This document shows, piece by piece, positions 45,394-56,768 of a stretch of 64,000 nucleotides of DNA. Location: the NCBI GenBank assembly GCA_029721435.1, contig CM056583.1, forward strand, positions 91,176,620-91,240,619. Direction: 5' to 3'. This DNA comes from Gymnothorax reevesii (Eukaryota > Chordata > Actinopteri > Anguilliformes > Muraenidae). The notes beneath the pieces are model-generated. The model was not told the DNA's origin, ran no database searches, and saw only the letters and a list, made by a program, of their open reading frames with translations. A program made the translations under genes and the position numbers. How positions within the stretch are numbered: the first letter of the stretch is position 1; each line of letters starts with the position of its first letter.

Positions 45394-46374
45394 AGGTGAC
45401 GTAGAATCAGAAACCATTTTTACCTTGTGTATGTTGAATAACGGTAGTCTACCCGCATTCAGGAACATACGAAAAGTGCTGGACATTCTGATCATCTTCA
45501 TTTCATAGAAATTCCTCTAATTAAAAATGACCACCAGAAAATGGGCCAACCTGAACAACGGATACTTATGATGTCACATGTATCTCACTGCCCCCCCACT
45601 CTCATTCCATTTCCTTTCCTTCAAAATAATTTGCATTCACGTTTATGCAATTCCATTGCTTCCAATCCCTCAGTAAAGACATGCGTGAGAACTCCAGAGT
45701 CATAATTGATTCCTGTGTCACTAGTGGGGAAATCCACTGAAATGCATGTGAAATGGATCAACTTATTGCACAAGGACTTCTGCAAATTCCGCAAATGAAT
45801 TTCTTCAGTGTGCTTTGATTGATTCCTTGCTGACTACGAAACAGGAATGTCAATGCGAGAGACTCATTCCGAATGCATAAGCCTTGGCAGCTTGTTTAAA
45901 ATAAAAAAAAAACATTCAAAGATACTTACCTTTCAGAAACGTTTAAATCCAGCCTTTGCTGAACTGGTTCTTCCTCTCAATTCAGTGTCCCATCAGATTC
46001 GGGCTCAAACATATAAGGCTGAATCTCTGAATATGCCGCAGCTGCATAAAGTTGGTCTGTCCGTGTTCCGAAGCCGGCGAGTGTTTTCCATTTTTCCTAC
46101 CTCTCTGGGCAAAGCTACAATCTTTTGAGTGGCAGCAAAGCCAGCCAATCAGCGTCAAGTGCTTGCATTTCATATAGAGGTTGCCAGTTAAGCCGCAAAA
46201 GGTCGCCAAATAGGTGCAAAACAACGCGTTCAAAATCCCGCACTCTAGCATAGCTTTTTGAGAGAGGTTTTTAGGAAGCTTCTAAGGCATTACAGACCCA
46301 AACAAAATTTTGTTGTCTATACGTTACATCACAGAACAAGGATAAATACCCCGTTCAACCATTCTATGTCACCT
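45394..46374. mobile_element. TTAA-flanked MITE-like element, AGGTGAC ends
   Basis: The left end AGGTGACGTAGAAT (45394) mirrors the right end ATTCTATGTCACCT (to 46374). TTAA borders both sides (45390-45393 and 46375-46378 by sequence, allowing one base of ambiguity). The 981-bp interior has no transposase; frames of 89-110 codons at 45847-46590 are unsupported. The termini recall a common fish family reading TTTAAAGGTGACATAGAATG. Confidence 0.75.
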
Positions 46375-46378
46375 TTAA

Positions 46379-47106
46379 ATTATACAAATAGGCGCAGATG
46401 CTCTTACAAAAGTGTGAGACAGCAGTTAAATATTTTTATACTCCCCCCCATCCCCAAATCCCCAAATGACAATAGAGTGACAAGTGATCTAGGTGAGTCA
46501 AAACGCAAGCACGTTCTTGGACGCAAAGCTTACACAGCATCAGCTGTTTTTATTGACTCACCCCCAAATGCGCCATTCAACCTATTCTGACACAACTGCA
46601 TTTATTGCAGACCACAATAATACCAAACAGTGCTAAAACAATAAATACTCCTTAAAGGCAGCAAATGAGCGTCCCCTGTGTGCATGTGGGCTTATTTACA
46701 TCACATGCTCACACAGACTTTGAGAATGACTCACAACACAAAGTGTTTCCCAGTGCATCTGGCACGACTTTGGTTGAGATTTTGGATGATCAGATGGTAA
46801 AAGTGAGCTGAGGTGTCACCTGGGGCAGATGGAGCAAAGACAAGAGGATTCCTTTCAAATACAGGAGAGGTCCAAGCACGTGTCACTAGGGTGGAGCCCA
46901 GCTGGAGCATAAAACTGTACGGCAAGAAATGATAAAACCCATAATTCCTGTGCACCTGTGTTTTCCTTGTGAAAGATACTGGCAACCAGCAAAATAAATC
47001 GTCATTGTATATTGGAGATACATTCAGGAAATTCCATGAAGAAGAGAAGCACAACATTCCGGGGCGCTTCTCAGGGTGCGACCCGCTGCAGTTTAAGAGC
47101 CCTCAC
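46379..47106. other. No gene seen
   Basis: Unique-looking DNA leading into the CA-rich array. The 108-codon minus frame at 46731-47057 has no recognised domain. Confidence 0.4.
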
Positions 47107-49013
47107 AAACTACACCCACACACATCCTCACACTGACAAACGCACACCCACACACATCCTCACACAGACAAACACACCCACACACATCCTCACACAGACA
47201 AACACATCCACACACACACACACCCACACACATCCCCACACAGACAACCACCCACATCCTCACACAGACAAACTACACCCACACACATCCTCACAGACAC
47301 ACACCCACACACATCCTCACACAGACAAACGCACACCCACACACATCCTCACACAGACACACACACCCACACACATCCTCACACAGACAAACACACACCC
47401 ACACACATCCTCACACAGGCAAACACACCCACACACATCCTCACACAGACACACACCCACACACATCCTCACAGACACACACCCACACACATCCTCACAC
47501 AGACAAACACACCCACACACATCCTCACACAGACAAACACACCCACACACATCCTCACAGACACACACCCGCACACATCCTCACACAGACACACACCCAC
47601 ACACATCCTCACACAGACACACACCCACACACATCCTCACACAGACAAACACACCCACACACAACCTCACACTGACAAACTACACCCACACACATCCTCA
47701 CACAGACACACACCCACACACATCCTCACACAGACAAACACACCCACACACATCCTCACACAGACAAACACACCCACACACATCCTCACAGACACACACC
47801 CGCACACATCCTCACACAGACAAACACACCCACACACATCCTCACACAGACACACACCCACACACATCCTCACACAGACAAACACACCCACACACATCCT
47901 CACACTGACAAACTACACCCACACACATCCTCACACAGACACACACCCACACACATCCTCACACAGACACACACCCACACACATCCTCACACAGACAAAC
48001 ACACCCACACACATCCTCACAGACACACACCCGCACACATCCTCACACAGACACACACACCCACACACATCCTCAAACAGACAAACACACACCCACACAC
48101 ATCCTCACACAGACAAACACACACCCACACACATCCTCACACAGACAAACACACACCCACACACATCCTCACACAGACAAACACACCCACACACATCCTC
48201 ACACAGACAAACGCACACCCACACACATCCTCACACAGACACACACCCACACACATCCTCACACAGACAAACACACACCCACACACATCCTCACACAGAC
48301 AAACACACCCACACACATCCTCACACAGACAAACACACACCCACACACATCCTCACACAGACAAACACACCCACACACATCCTCACAGACACACACCCGC
48401 ACACATCCTCACACAGACACACACCCACACACATCCTCACACAGACAAACACACATCCACACACATCCTCACACAGACAAACACACATCCACACACATTC
48501 TCACACAGACAAACACACCCACACACATCCTCACACAGACAAACACACACCCACACACATCCTCACACAGACAAACACACATCCACACACATTCTCACAC
48601 AGACAAACACACCCACACACATCCTCACACAGACACACACCCGCACACATCCTCACACAGACAAACACACACCCACACACATCCTCACACAGACAAACAC
48701 ACACCCACACACATCCTCACACAGACACACACACACCCACACACATCCTCACACAGACACACACACCCACACACATCCTCACACAGGCAAACACACCCAC
48801 ACACATCCTCACACAGACAAACACGCCCACACACATCCTCACACAGACAAACACACCCACACACATCCTCACACAGACACACACCCACACACATCCTCAC
48901 ACAGACACACACCCACACACATCCTCACACAGACAAACACACACCCACACACATCCTCACACAGACACACACCCACACACATCCTCACACAGGCAAACAC
49001 ACACCCACCTACA
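47107..49013. repeat. About 30-bp CA-rich minisatellite, over 60 copies
   Basis: The unit is CACACCCACACACATCCTCA plus CACAGACAAA, varying from about 24 to 34 bp by gain or loss of CA, ACAG and AAAC pieces. C and A dominate the plus strand. Frames through it (for example 47012-47908) are repeat translation. Confidence 0.94.
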
Positions 49014-49254
49014 TTCACACAAGTGCACACAAACATGCAGAAATGTGTCACACAGAGATGCAGCACTGAGATCAGCATCATATAAACATCCTTGCAGCCT
49101 GACCAGGCAGGAAGACAAAACAAACTCCATTTTGAAACTTCAATTCAATTCCTCTCTCTCTTGCATCATGCCACAAAATGGGGATGCAAGAATTCATGAC
49201 ATCATTCCACGGGCGTCAGTACAGCAGGGTTAATGCAAACCAACACGCCGGAGA
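49014..49254. other. Spacer
   Basis: No gene or repeat recognised. Confidence 0.4.
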
Positions 49255-49260
49255 GCAGAT

Positions 49261-49261
49261 T

Positions 49262-49297
<36 letters not shown>

Positions 49298-49302
49298 TTT
49301 TC
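49261..49302. repeat. (CT)n microsatellite
   Basis: CT run interrupted by one CTAT. Confidence 0.92.
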
Positions 49303-49334
49303 TCTGCAATCCATCAAAGTTTATAGGAGCTAAT

Positions 49335-49960
49335 CCCTTTTCTTATATAAATAGCTGGTGGCGGGAGAGGGGGCCGGCTGCTTGCCGCTCTCTTCCCTTC
49401 TGTCCCCGGAACGGCAGCCAGGACGAGCTGAGTTTTGGATCGGAGCTCGCGGCTGCCTGGGGCCCGCCACCACGCTGTCCGCCAGTACAGATGGAGGGCA
49501 GAACCGGGCAGTGCCAGCTTGTCAGTCGGATTAAAACGACTCATTTATTTGCTGAAGAATCTCGCAAAGTGACTGCGGGGTGGGCAGTGTACGGTAGAGA
49601 GGTGTGGGGAGTGGGTTTGGTCGGGGGGCAGAGGCTGGGGGCCCCTCTCCAAAGCCTGCCCACTCTTTTTCTCTTTCATTTTTTTCTTCTCTGCCTGCTA
49701 CCCTCTGAATGCGGGGTCGGCCAGAAGCCATTACGGCGTTGTCCGGAAGCCGGCCGGCAGGGCGGTGCCCCCCAGTGCTGCGGGTGACAGATTGCAGCCT
49801 GGCATTGGTGGCGCAGAAAGGCGAGGGTGGAAGCCGATTGGCTCTGACGGACAGGAAGTGTGTGCTGTGGGATGAGTGTGGGGGGACGTGGGACGTGGAG
49901 AAGATGACAAGCACTGGCTGTGTGACCTTTTGCACCGTCTGAATTACTCGAAGATTCCCC
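49335..49960. promoter_or_regulatory. GC-rich, CpG-containing block with TATA box; candidate promoter or enhancer
   Basis: TATATAAATA (49344-49353) is followed by GC-rich DNA with CpGs (CCGGAACGGC, GGAGCTCGCGG, GCCATTACGGCG, CCGGAAGCCGGCCGG). The arrangement resembles a TATA promoter whose start would fall near 49375-49385 on the plus strand. No convincing first exon follows. The 184-codon plus frame (49233-49787) and the 218-codon minus frame (49531-50187) overlap each other and have no known domain, which is expected in GC-rich DNA. It could equally be a conserved enhancer. Confidence 0.3.
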
Positions 49961-51549
49961 CCCACCCAGTGTTTGAGGCTTAACCGCATCTTGGCAGTGG
50001 TGGGCACGGCAGTATGGGGAGCTTGTACACAGAGGCCGAGGTGAGGGTCAGGGTGGGGTCCGATTCCTGTCTGCGCCCCCAACCCACCAGGGGCCCCGGC
50101 TGCCCTTTTCGGACCGGTGCAGTGCAGAGGGACAAGCCTGCACGCTCGGGCTGGGTGCTGGGAGGGAGAGGAGTGTGAGCGACGCATTTAGAAAGACCAT
50201 AATGCCCCACGCTGTGCGCCCCACTGTGGCGGGGGGGGGGCGTTTGCTCTGGCATGCAGGCCGATTTTAAAAAGCTCTGATGGCCTCTGCAGGAACTCTC
50301 ACTCCCACAGGACCGCACCAGAGTTCACCATCATCACCCTCCCTGTCTGACCTCAGTCTAAACCTGTAGATGTTATTGGAAAACGATAAACACCAGCAAG
50401 AAGCTTTCACTTATTGTTCCAGGAGTGATAAAAATTGGAATGTTTGAGACATGAAGCATATTTTTACAATGAGCAGATCGTACTCCAGGTAATGCTCTAG
50501 TGCAGAGATCACAGTATTACAGAGCGTTCAGTCTTAACTTTTATTTTATAAATTACTCTTTGTAGCCTATTTTCCATTTCACTGCTGCAGAAAATTATTC
50601 ATTCAAAAATAGTGACAGACAAGGTGGCCATTTGCCTGGTGTCGGATTCACGTGCCTTATCTTGAAAGTATTTTTCCAGGTTTGGCCTAACCCCATCAAA
50701 CAATAAGTACTGGTGGCACATAATTAGTTCCCACAGAATAAACATAATCGGCCGATTTCTCTTAACCAGTCTAAATCTGGTCTAAGTAAGTCCATGGTTT
50801 AAACCACGTTTAAACACTGTTGTAAGTGTGGTCTAACTTCTTGGATTTCTTGTGCCTAGGGTTTCAAAAAACCTGGTCTTAATCATGGTCTAACTTGAAA
50901 CCAGGGAGGGGGTTAGTCTCAGTCATGTTCTTACTCTTGCGATTGGAAGCACTGTTAGTTTTCTTGTCATCGGTGTCATTGATGTGGGTCCTTATCACAT
51001 TCAGGAGGATTTCTTAACCGTCCTCGCTGAAGTTGGTGTGAGCTCGCTCCTGTGACATGACTGTTCCACCAGTGGCAGTTGATCTATGCTACTTGTACTC
51101 CCAGGTAAATGTTCTGAATGACCCTGTTACAGGATTTTTGGGTACGGAAGCCCTGAAGTGAGAATGTATCTGGACGCTCCTTGTCAAGGTTATGTCCACC
51201 GCATACGATAATGTGAATGTTTCAGCACACAGCTGTTAAAATAAAGCTTACCTGGTCAGCTCTTGCGAACTTAATGTGTAATGTTTGGGCTCATGGTACA
51301 GTGATGTAATGTATGGGGTCTAACCGTACAGAAATGTAAACATGTATCACTAAATTTCAGAGAACAGTGCTATCGTCCCGCCATTTTGGTTGGGAGAGGG
51401 AGGTGAACAATAATATCGACTAGGTTTTATGAGGTAACTTTCTTGTCAGTGACAAATGTCTAATATTTAGAGAGAAATCGGCCCAATGTGCTCACATGTG
51501 TGTGCTTGGAGGTGTGCTCAGTTAACTAGTTTTGAATTTGGGGGACCCA
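49961..51549. other. No gene seen
   Basis: GC-rich start, then AT-rich unique-looking DNA. A G-run lies at 50230-50239. Text at 50765-50925 contains repeated CTGGTCT and GTCTAA with complementary AAACCTGG, a probable MITE fragment. Confidence 0.35.
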
Positions 51550-51803
51550 ACTGACAAGCCAATAAGAGTTCAACATTAAAAACAGACAAGCCAGATGAGA
51601 GTTTAAAATTAAATACTGACAAGCCAATGGGAGTTTCACATTAAATACTAACAGGGCAATGATAGTTTCACATTAAATACTGACAGGGCAATGAGAGTTT
51701 AACATTAAATAGTGACAGGGCAATGAGAGTTTAACATTAAATACTGACAGGGCAATGAGAGTTTAACATTAAATAGTGACAGGGCAATGAGAGTTTAACA
51801 TTT
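51550..51803. repeat. 32-bp minisatellite, about 8 copies
   Basis: The unit is ACTGACAGGGCAATGAGAGT plus TTAACATTAAAT. The first copies read GACAAGCCAATAAGAG and are more divergent. Similar wording (GGTGACCCAACTAACTAGCC, TTACATTAAATATTCAG) occurs once at 63198-63241. Confidence 0.9.
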
Positions 51804-52024
51804 CATATTCAGTTTGGTTTAACTGAATCGACTCTGACCGCAGTGCCTTTCCCAGGTAAGGGTTAAGAGTCCAGATGCCCGGAACTGCTTTGACTTTCAG
51901 ACAGTTGCACTAACCTCTAAAACTGGGCACGATTTCACCGGAGGAGTACAGGTGATGACAGGCACACTGCACAGGTAAGGCAGAGGCAATAACATTTCCT
52001 GCTATTCCAGAAATAAAAGGCAGT
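51804..52024. other. Spacer, no gene seen
   Basis: Nothing recognised. Confidence 0.4.
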
Positions 52025-52380
52025 GTTGGAGGAGTCAGCTCATACAGAGCGGACATATACATGCATATTAATTTTAATGGCCAGATCAGTCTTCTATCCG
52101 TCCGCCGTCTGGGTCCCAGTTCCTTGTGTCATGACCAGGCGGAGAGGAGGGGGGGCCTGGGGGGGTGCAGGGATTGGAAGGGGTTTATCGGCTCTAATTA
52201 CTCCCGATAGCTGTAATTTACAGGTTGGCAGCGGGGGGAAATGGGCAAGATTCACACTTCTGCGGGTCAGCATCTGTCACCATTACGGCGCGCGGCCCGG
52301 TGACGATCGGCGGGCGAGCGGCAGAACAGTAAACACAAACCGCGTGTGACAGATTATCGGCTCACGCTAAAGGACCTTCC
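52025..52380. promoter_or_regulatory. Candidate conserved non-coding block
   Basis: Repeat-free, CpG-retaining DNA containing ATGCATATTAATTTTAATGG (octamer- and homeodomain-like core near 52060), CGGCTCTAATTACTCCCGA (52187) and CATTACGGCGCGCGGCCCGG (52280). The 108-codon plus frame at 52023-52349 has no domain. Composition suggests a regulatory element; inference only. Confidence 0.35.
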
Positions 52381-52440
52381 ACTGACACATCATTTCTCTC
52401 ACTCTGTGAGCGTGTTCCACAGCAGCTGTCATAAATAAAG

Positions 52441-52645
52441 CGGGCGTGTGTGCGAGTGTGTTTCTGTGTGTGTCCGTTTGAGTTTGTGTGTGCGCGGGCC
52501 TGTTTGTGTACGTGTGTGCATGTCAATGTGTGTGTGTGTGTGTATGTTTGTGTGTGTGCGTGTGTGAGTGTATCTGTTTGTATGCGTGTGTGTGTGTGAG
52601 TGTGTTTATGTCTGTTTGTGTTGGTGTGTGTGTTTGCATGTGTCT

Positions 52646-52680
<35 letters not shown>

Positions 52681-52961
52681 AGTGCGTGTGTGTGTTTGCG
52701 TGCATGTGTTTGTTTGAGTGTGTGTGTGTTTGCATATGTGTGTGTGATTTTGTTTGCGTGTGTGTGTGTGTTTTTGTTTGCGTGTGTGTTTGTCTGTGTG
52801 TTTGCATATATGTGTGTGTGTGTGTGTGTGTGAGTGCGTGTGTGTTTGCGTGTATGTGTTTGTTTGCGTATGTGTGTGTCCGTGTGTTTGCATATGTGTG
52901 TGTTTGCGTGTGTGTGTCTGTGTATGCGCCTTTGTGAGCGTGTGTGTGTGTGTGTGTGTGT
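52441..52961. repeat. Long interrupted (GT)n tract
   Basis: About 520 bp of GT with TTTG, CGTG and TATG interruptions, open on both strands in several frames. These frames are low-complexity. Candidate Z-DNA-forming region. Confidence 0.94.
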
Positions 52962-53340
52962 AAGAGATTTGTTTCTCTTCCAAAAAGTGAGTACGGATAG
53001 AAGAAGGGAGGGGATGAAAAAGGAGTGACCTCTTTTAGCAGCCGGGCTCACTGTCTCTGTACAGAACACTGAGAAACCAGGGCGAGTTCATCTCTAGACG
53101 CACTTTATAATATATACACTTGTGCTGACTTTAGTAATTGGAGTCGGTTTTTCTCTATTTAGGTCTGCATTACAAATTGCCGGTGTCTCGCTGATGCAGT
53201 AGTTTTAGTTCCATTCTTGTCTGCGTGTGTGGTGTGCGAGACCAGGGGGGTGCGGCTCAGACGTACTCAAACCCTCAACCCAAAAGCTCTGTGCTCAGAG
53301 AAACGGTTAAAAGTAATGCAGTATTGGGGTTAAACCCTAA
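52962..53340. other. No gene seen
   Basis: Spacer between two GT tracts. Confidence 0.4.
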
Positions 53341-53432
53341 ATATGTGTGTTTGTCCGTGCGTTTGTGTGTTTGTGCGTGTGTGTTTGTGTGTGCGTGTGT
53401 GTATGCGTTTGTGGGCGTGCGTGTATGTGGGG
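53341..53432. repeat. (TG)n tract
   Basis: Interrupted TG microsatellite. Confidence 0.88.
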
Positions 53433-53542
53433 CGTGGTTGGTTTGGGGGGGGTGGTGGTAAATCTCATGCACACCTGCCATGGAACGCAGAAACACACAC
53501 TTTTTGCATCTTCATCTGATGGAATCCAGCAACAGACTCTCT

Positions 53543-54425
53543 GTCCATCCATCTATCCTCCATTTTATGCTGCTTATCTTGGGCCGGGTCTCAGAGGTAA
53601 CAAACTAAGCAGAGACCCAGGTTCCACCCTCCACAGCAACGTCCTCCAACTCTCCCTGGGAGACCCCAAGCCGTTCCCAGGCCAGCCGGGAGATATAATC
53701 CCTCCAGCATGTCCTGGGTCTGCCTCAGGGCTCCTTCCAGTTGGACATGCCTGGAAAACCTCTAAATGGAGGCCTCCAGGAGGCATCATATCCGACGCTT
53801 GTATTTGCGATCTTATTCTTTCTGTCACAAACCAAAGCTTGAGACCAAAAGTGAGGGGTGGAACGTAGATTGACGAGAAAATCAAGAGTTTTGCTTTTAC
53901 GATCAACTCCCTCTTCACCACAACGGACCGGTACAACGCCCGCTTCACTGCAGACGCTGCAGCGATCCGTCTGTCAATCTCACGCTCCATCGTACCCTGA
54001 CTCGTGAACAAGACCCCGAGATACTTGAACTCCTCCACTTGGGGTGATAACTCACCCCTCACCTGAAGGGGACAATCCAACTTTTTCTGGGAGAGAACCG
54101 TAGCCTCAGATTTGGATGAGCTGATCCTCACTTCGCTGTGAGCCGCTACAGTGTGCGTTGGAGGTCACAGCGTGATGAAGCCAACAGGATCATATCGTCC
54201 ACAAACAGCAGAGATGAAATCCTGAGGTCACCAAACTGGACACCCGCCAAACCTCGGCGTTGCCTCAATATCCTGTCTATGACAGTAATGAACAGAATAG
54301 GTGACAAGGCACACCCTTGGTGGAGTCCAACACCAACTGCAAATGAGTTTGACTTGATGTTTTGAATGTGGACACAACTCTGGCTTTAGTTGTACAGGGA
54401 CTGAATGGCTCTGTAAGCAGTGCTG
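53543..54425 (-). pseudogene. RTE-like LINE, 3' half
   Basis: The minus strand encodes the reverse transcriptase C-terminal half. AIQSLYN and NSFAVGVGLHQGCALSPILF come first, then SSLLFVDDMILLASS with the catalytic FVDD codons at 54194-54205. After a small deletion near 54131 the frame continues KLDCPLQVRGELSPQVEEFK, YLGVLFTSQGTMEREIDRRI and YVPPLTFGLKLWFVTERIR. About 40 residues are then missing before FQACPTGRSPEADPGHAGG, and the end is LLPLRPGPR. The 3' end finishes with GATAAGCAGCATAAAATGG and a GGAT-type tail (53544-53558), as in fish RTE/Rex3-like elements. It is probably the 3' half of the element at 58662-60545. Confidence 0.85.
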
Positions 54426-55184
54426 GGAAGGCAGGGAGGACTGTCCCTTGTCACAGACCATAGCTCTGGTAGCCTTATCTTAAGGGCACATGTTTCCTGA
54501 CAACAGACACAGGACTGATAGTTTTACTCCTATTATCTTAAAGCCATCTGCATCCTGCAGAGCCCCTCCTGAGTCATGGTGTCTGTATGGCACCAACTTC
54601 ATTCAGGACAGCTTGAGTGGCCCCCAGCCTCGGGGTTAATGGACAATCTCTGGGGTAAAGTTCAGCGTTGAACGTCTTGCAAGCCACCCGAAAACGGCTG
54701 AGACAACTTCGGCAGAGAGAATGCCGCAGTGCCATAAACTGGACTTTTCAGAGATTTAACCAGCAAAATGATTCACGTTACCTCCTGTAATGTTGCAAAT
54801 CCAATGTGTATTTTTTTGTTATATGACACAAGCTGACTGGTAACATTAATACCAGGTATCTTTGTAGTTATGGACCGTCGCTGACATTTCATGGCAAACT
54901 GTGTGCAAGGATATTGTGTTTGGTATCTTTTTACCCCACGAAGATTCCAAAATCGCATGGTGCATATTTCAAAGGGATTAAAATTGTACTAAACCTTCAT
55001 TCAATAAGCATGAAAAGAAATCTACTTCTACTTTTCTGTGTGGTAATGTCCCCTCCCAAATTCCCTCTGAGGAGGGGTTGCCTTCCTGATTACCCAAAGT
55101 GATTTATGACTCTGTTGTAGGAAGTGCTTCTAGATCTTGGGCTCAAAAGGTAGGGAAACAAAGGAGTCAGGGAAGGCCGCACCC
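54426..55184. other. Unclassified insertion DNA, no gene
   Basis: Lies inside the gap that splits the LINE. No transposase or clear ends are recognised at this side. Confidence 0.3.
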
Positions 55185-55510
55185 GGTTTCCCACGCGTGC
55201 ATCTCCATGCCGTGTGTAGCCTATAGTAGTTATGGAGGATCGCTACTGACTTCCCACAAGTGCACCTCCATGCCGTGTGTAGGCAATAGTAGGTATGGAA
55301 GAACGTAGATGACTTCCCACACATGCATCTGTATGTGTGTAGCCATTCTCACAATGGAAGATTGAATTCAACTTCCCCCACGCGCATCTCCATGCAATGG
55401 TTAGCTATTATTTAGTCATGGATGATCTTAGGCGATTTCCCACGCATGTTCTTGGAGCCGTGTGCAGACGTGGTATTGCTATGGAAGCTGGTATTCATTC
55501 CTCCCGCATT
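55185..55510. repeat. Degenerate minisatellite, about 63-bp unit, 5 copies
   Basis: The repeating core is ACTTCCCACAAGTGCACCTC then CATGCCGTGTGTAGGCAATA, GTAGGTATGGAAGAACGTAG. Later copies are strongly diverged. Confidence 0.75.
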
Positions 55511-56765
55511 GTACACTTTGTCTATAAGTGTAGTTGTGTACTGCGCCAGGTATGATTTGACTTCTTCTTTATATTTTCTGTAACGGTATAATTTGGTTTT
55601 GAATTTAAGCTTGTGCCTGCCTGGCAAAATAATTTAGTATTTGCACTCTGTTGTGGGATTCTGATTCTGCCTAATATATTTCCTTCCAGTCTGGAATCCT
55701 GGCTCCTAATTGAGTAACGTGGAGTGTAAGAGCATGCCTGATCAACACGCCTGGTTTCTGCGTTATAAGGTGGATTTTCCATGCTGCATTTGGTATTATT
55801 AAATTTGGCTTGGAGTAGATTCCGTTTATATCTTTAGGCAGAAATCTTAAAAGGCACAGGGTCACTGAATGATGAGCAGACCGTTATACCCTGGAGCTTT
55901 GGGTCCCGGCAATCCGTCGTCATAGTTCTGTCAAATTACTGTGCTTAATAGGACCACCAGCCTCTGAGTTCTTTCACCGAATTGGGTTTGTCAGATGTTT
56001 TTGATCCAGCAGAGTGAGGTATAGACCAGGCATGAATCCGATGCACAACATAGCTCTAAATTCATAGATTGGAGTCAGATCAATATTTATGCAAAGCCAT
56101 AATTTAATCGTAACTGCAAATGGTTACAACTGAAGTTTATATCTGAAATTTCGTATGGAGTCAGATGAATTATAACAGCTACGACATTAGGACTGCAGCA
56201 TACGCTGGACATGTTTCAGTCCACTTAAAAGCAGAACATGAAGGACGTCATCACGTTTGGCCTGAGGCAGTGGTCTAGCGCCGACGCTGTAGCCAGGCCC
56301 CATTATTATAATGGAGACCAGAAAGACTTTCTTTTCCCTGGCTGTGTAGGCAAACACGCTGAGACCTTCCTCCTCAGATAGGACCCTCTTTGGCCTAGTT
56401 GCATGGTGCTTACAGCTCTTATTAACGGCCCTAGAGCCCCATACTCCTGACATGGTCATAAGCCTTCTCTTTTTTATTTTAATTATAAGCTCAAATATAA
56501 ATCTAATCACACCTGAATCTGGAATGTGCAATTGGGGAACTATGTACAAGGCTTTCGCATATGCGACCCCCTGGTGCCAACTCAGGAGAGTGAAGATAGC
56601 TCGCGGCTCTCCTCTGAAGCACGTACCTGTCATCCACTGCTTCTTATACATACATTGGTTGATTCCTCACAAGTTCAGAATGAGGGCGAATGAAACCCGA
56701 AGATGAACAAGCTTAGAATCTTCCTGACAAGCCCCCGTCTGGCCAACAGGATGCGCTTAAATGCT
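55511..56765. other. No gene seen
   Basis: The 154-codon minus frame at 56187-56651 has no recognisable domain. Composition is not low-complexity, but no start context or neighbour supports it. Confidence 0.3.
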
Positions 56766-56768
56766 CAG

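Noticed and set aside
47012..48918. Open frames of CEDVCGCV- and [14 protein letters not shown] peptides on both strands
   Set aside because: Translations of the CA-rich minisatellite.
47107..49013. Telomeric or interstitial telomere repeat
   Set aside because: No TTAGGG/CCCTAA arrays; the unit is CACACCCACACACATCC-like. The TTAGG-like words at 8200-8225 are only a few copies inside a MITE.
49531..50187. 218-codon minus-strand frame as a host gene
   Set aside because: GC-rich DNA, overlaps a 184-codon frame on the other strand, Pro/Arg/Ser-rich without any domain.
56187..56651. 154-codon minus-strand frame
   Set aside because: No recognisable motif, no start context, and located inside transposon-derived insertion DNA.
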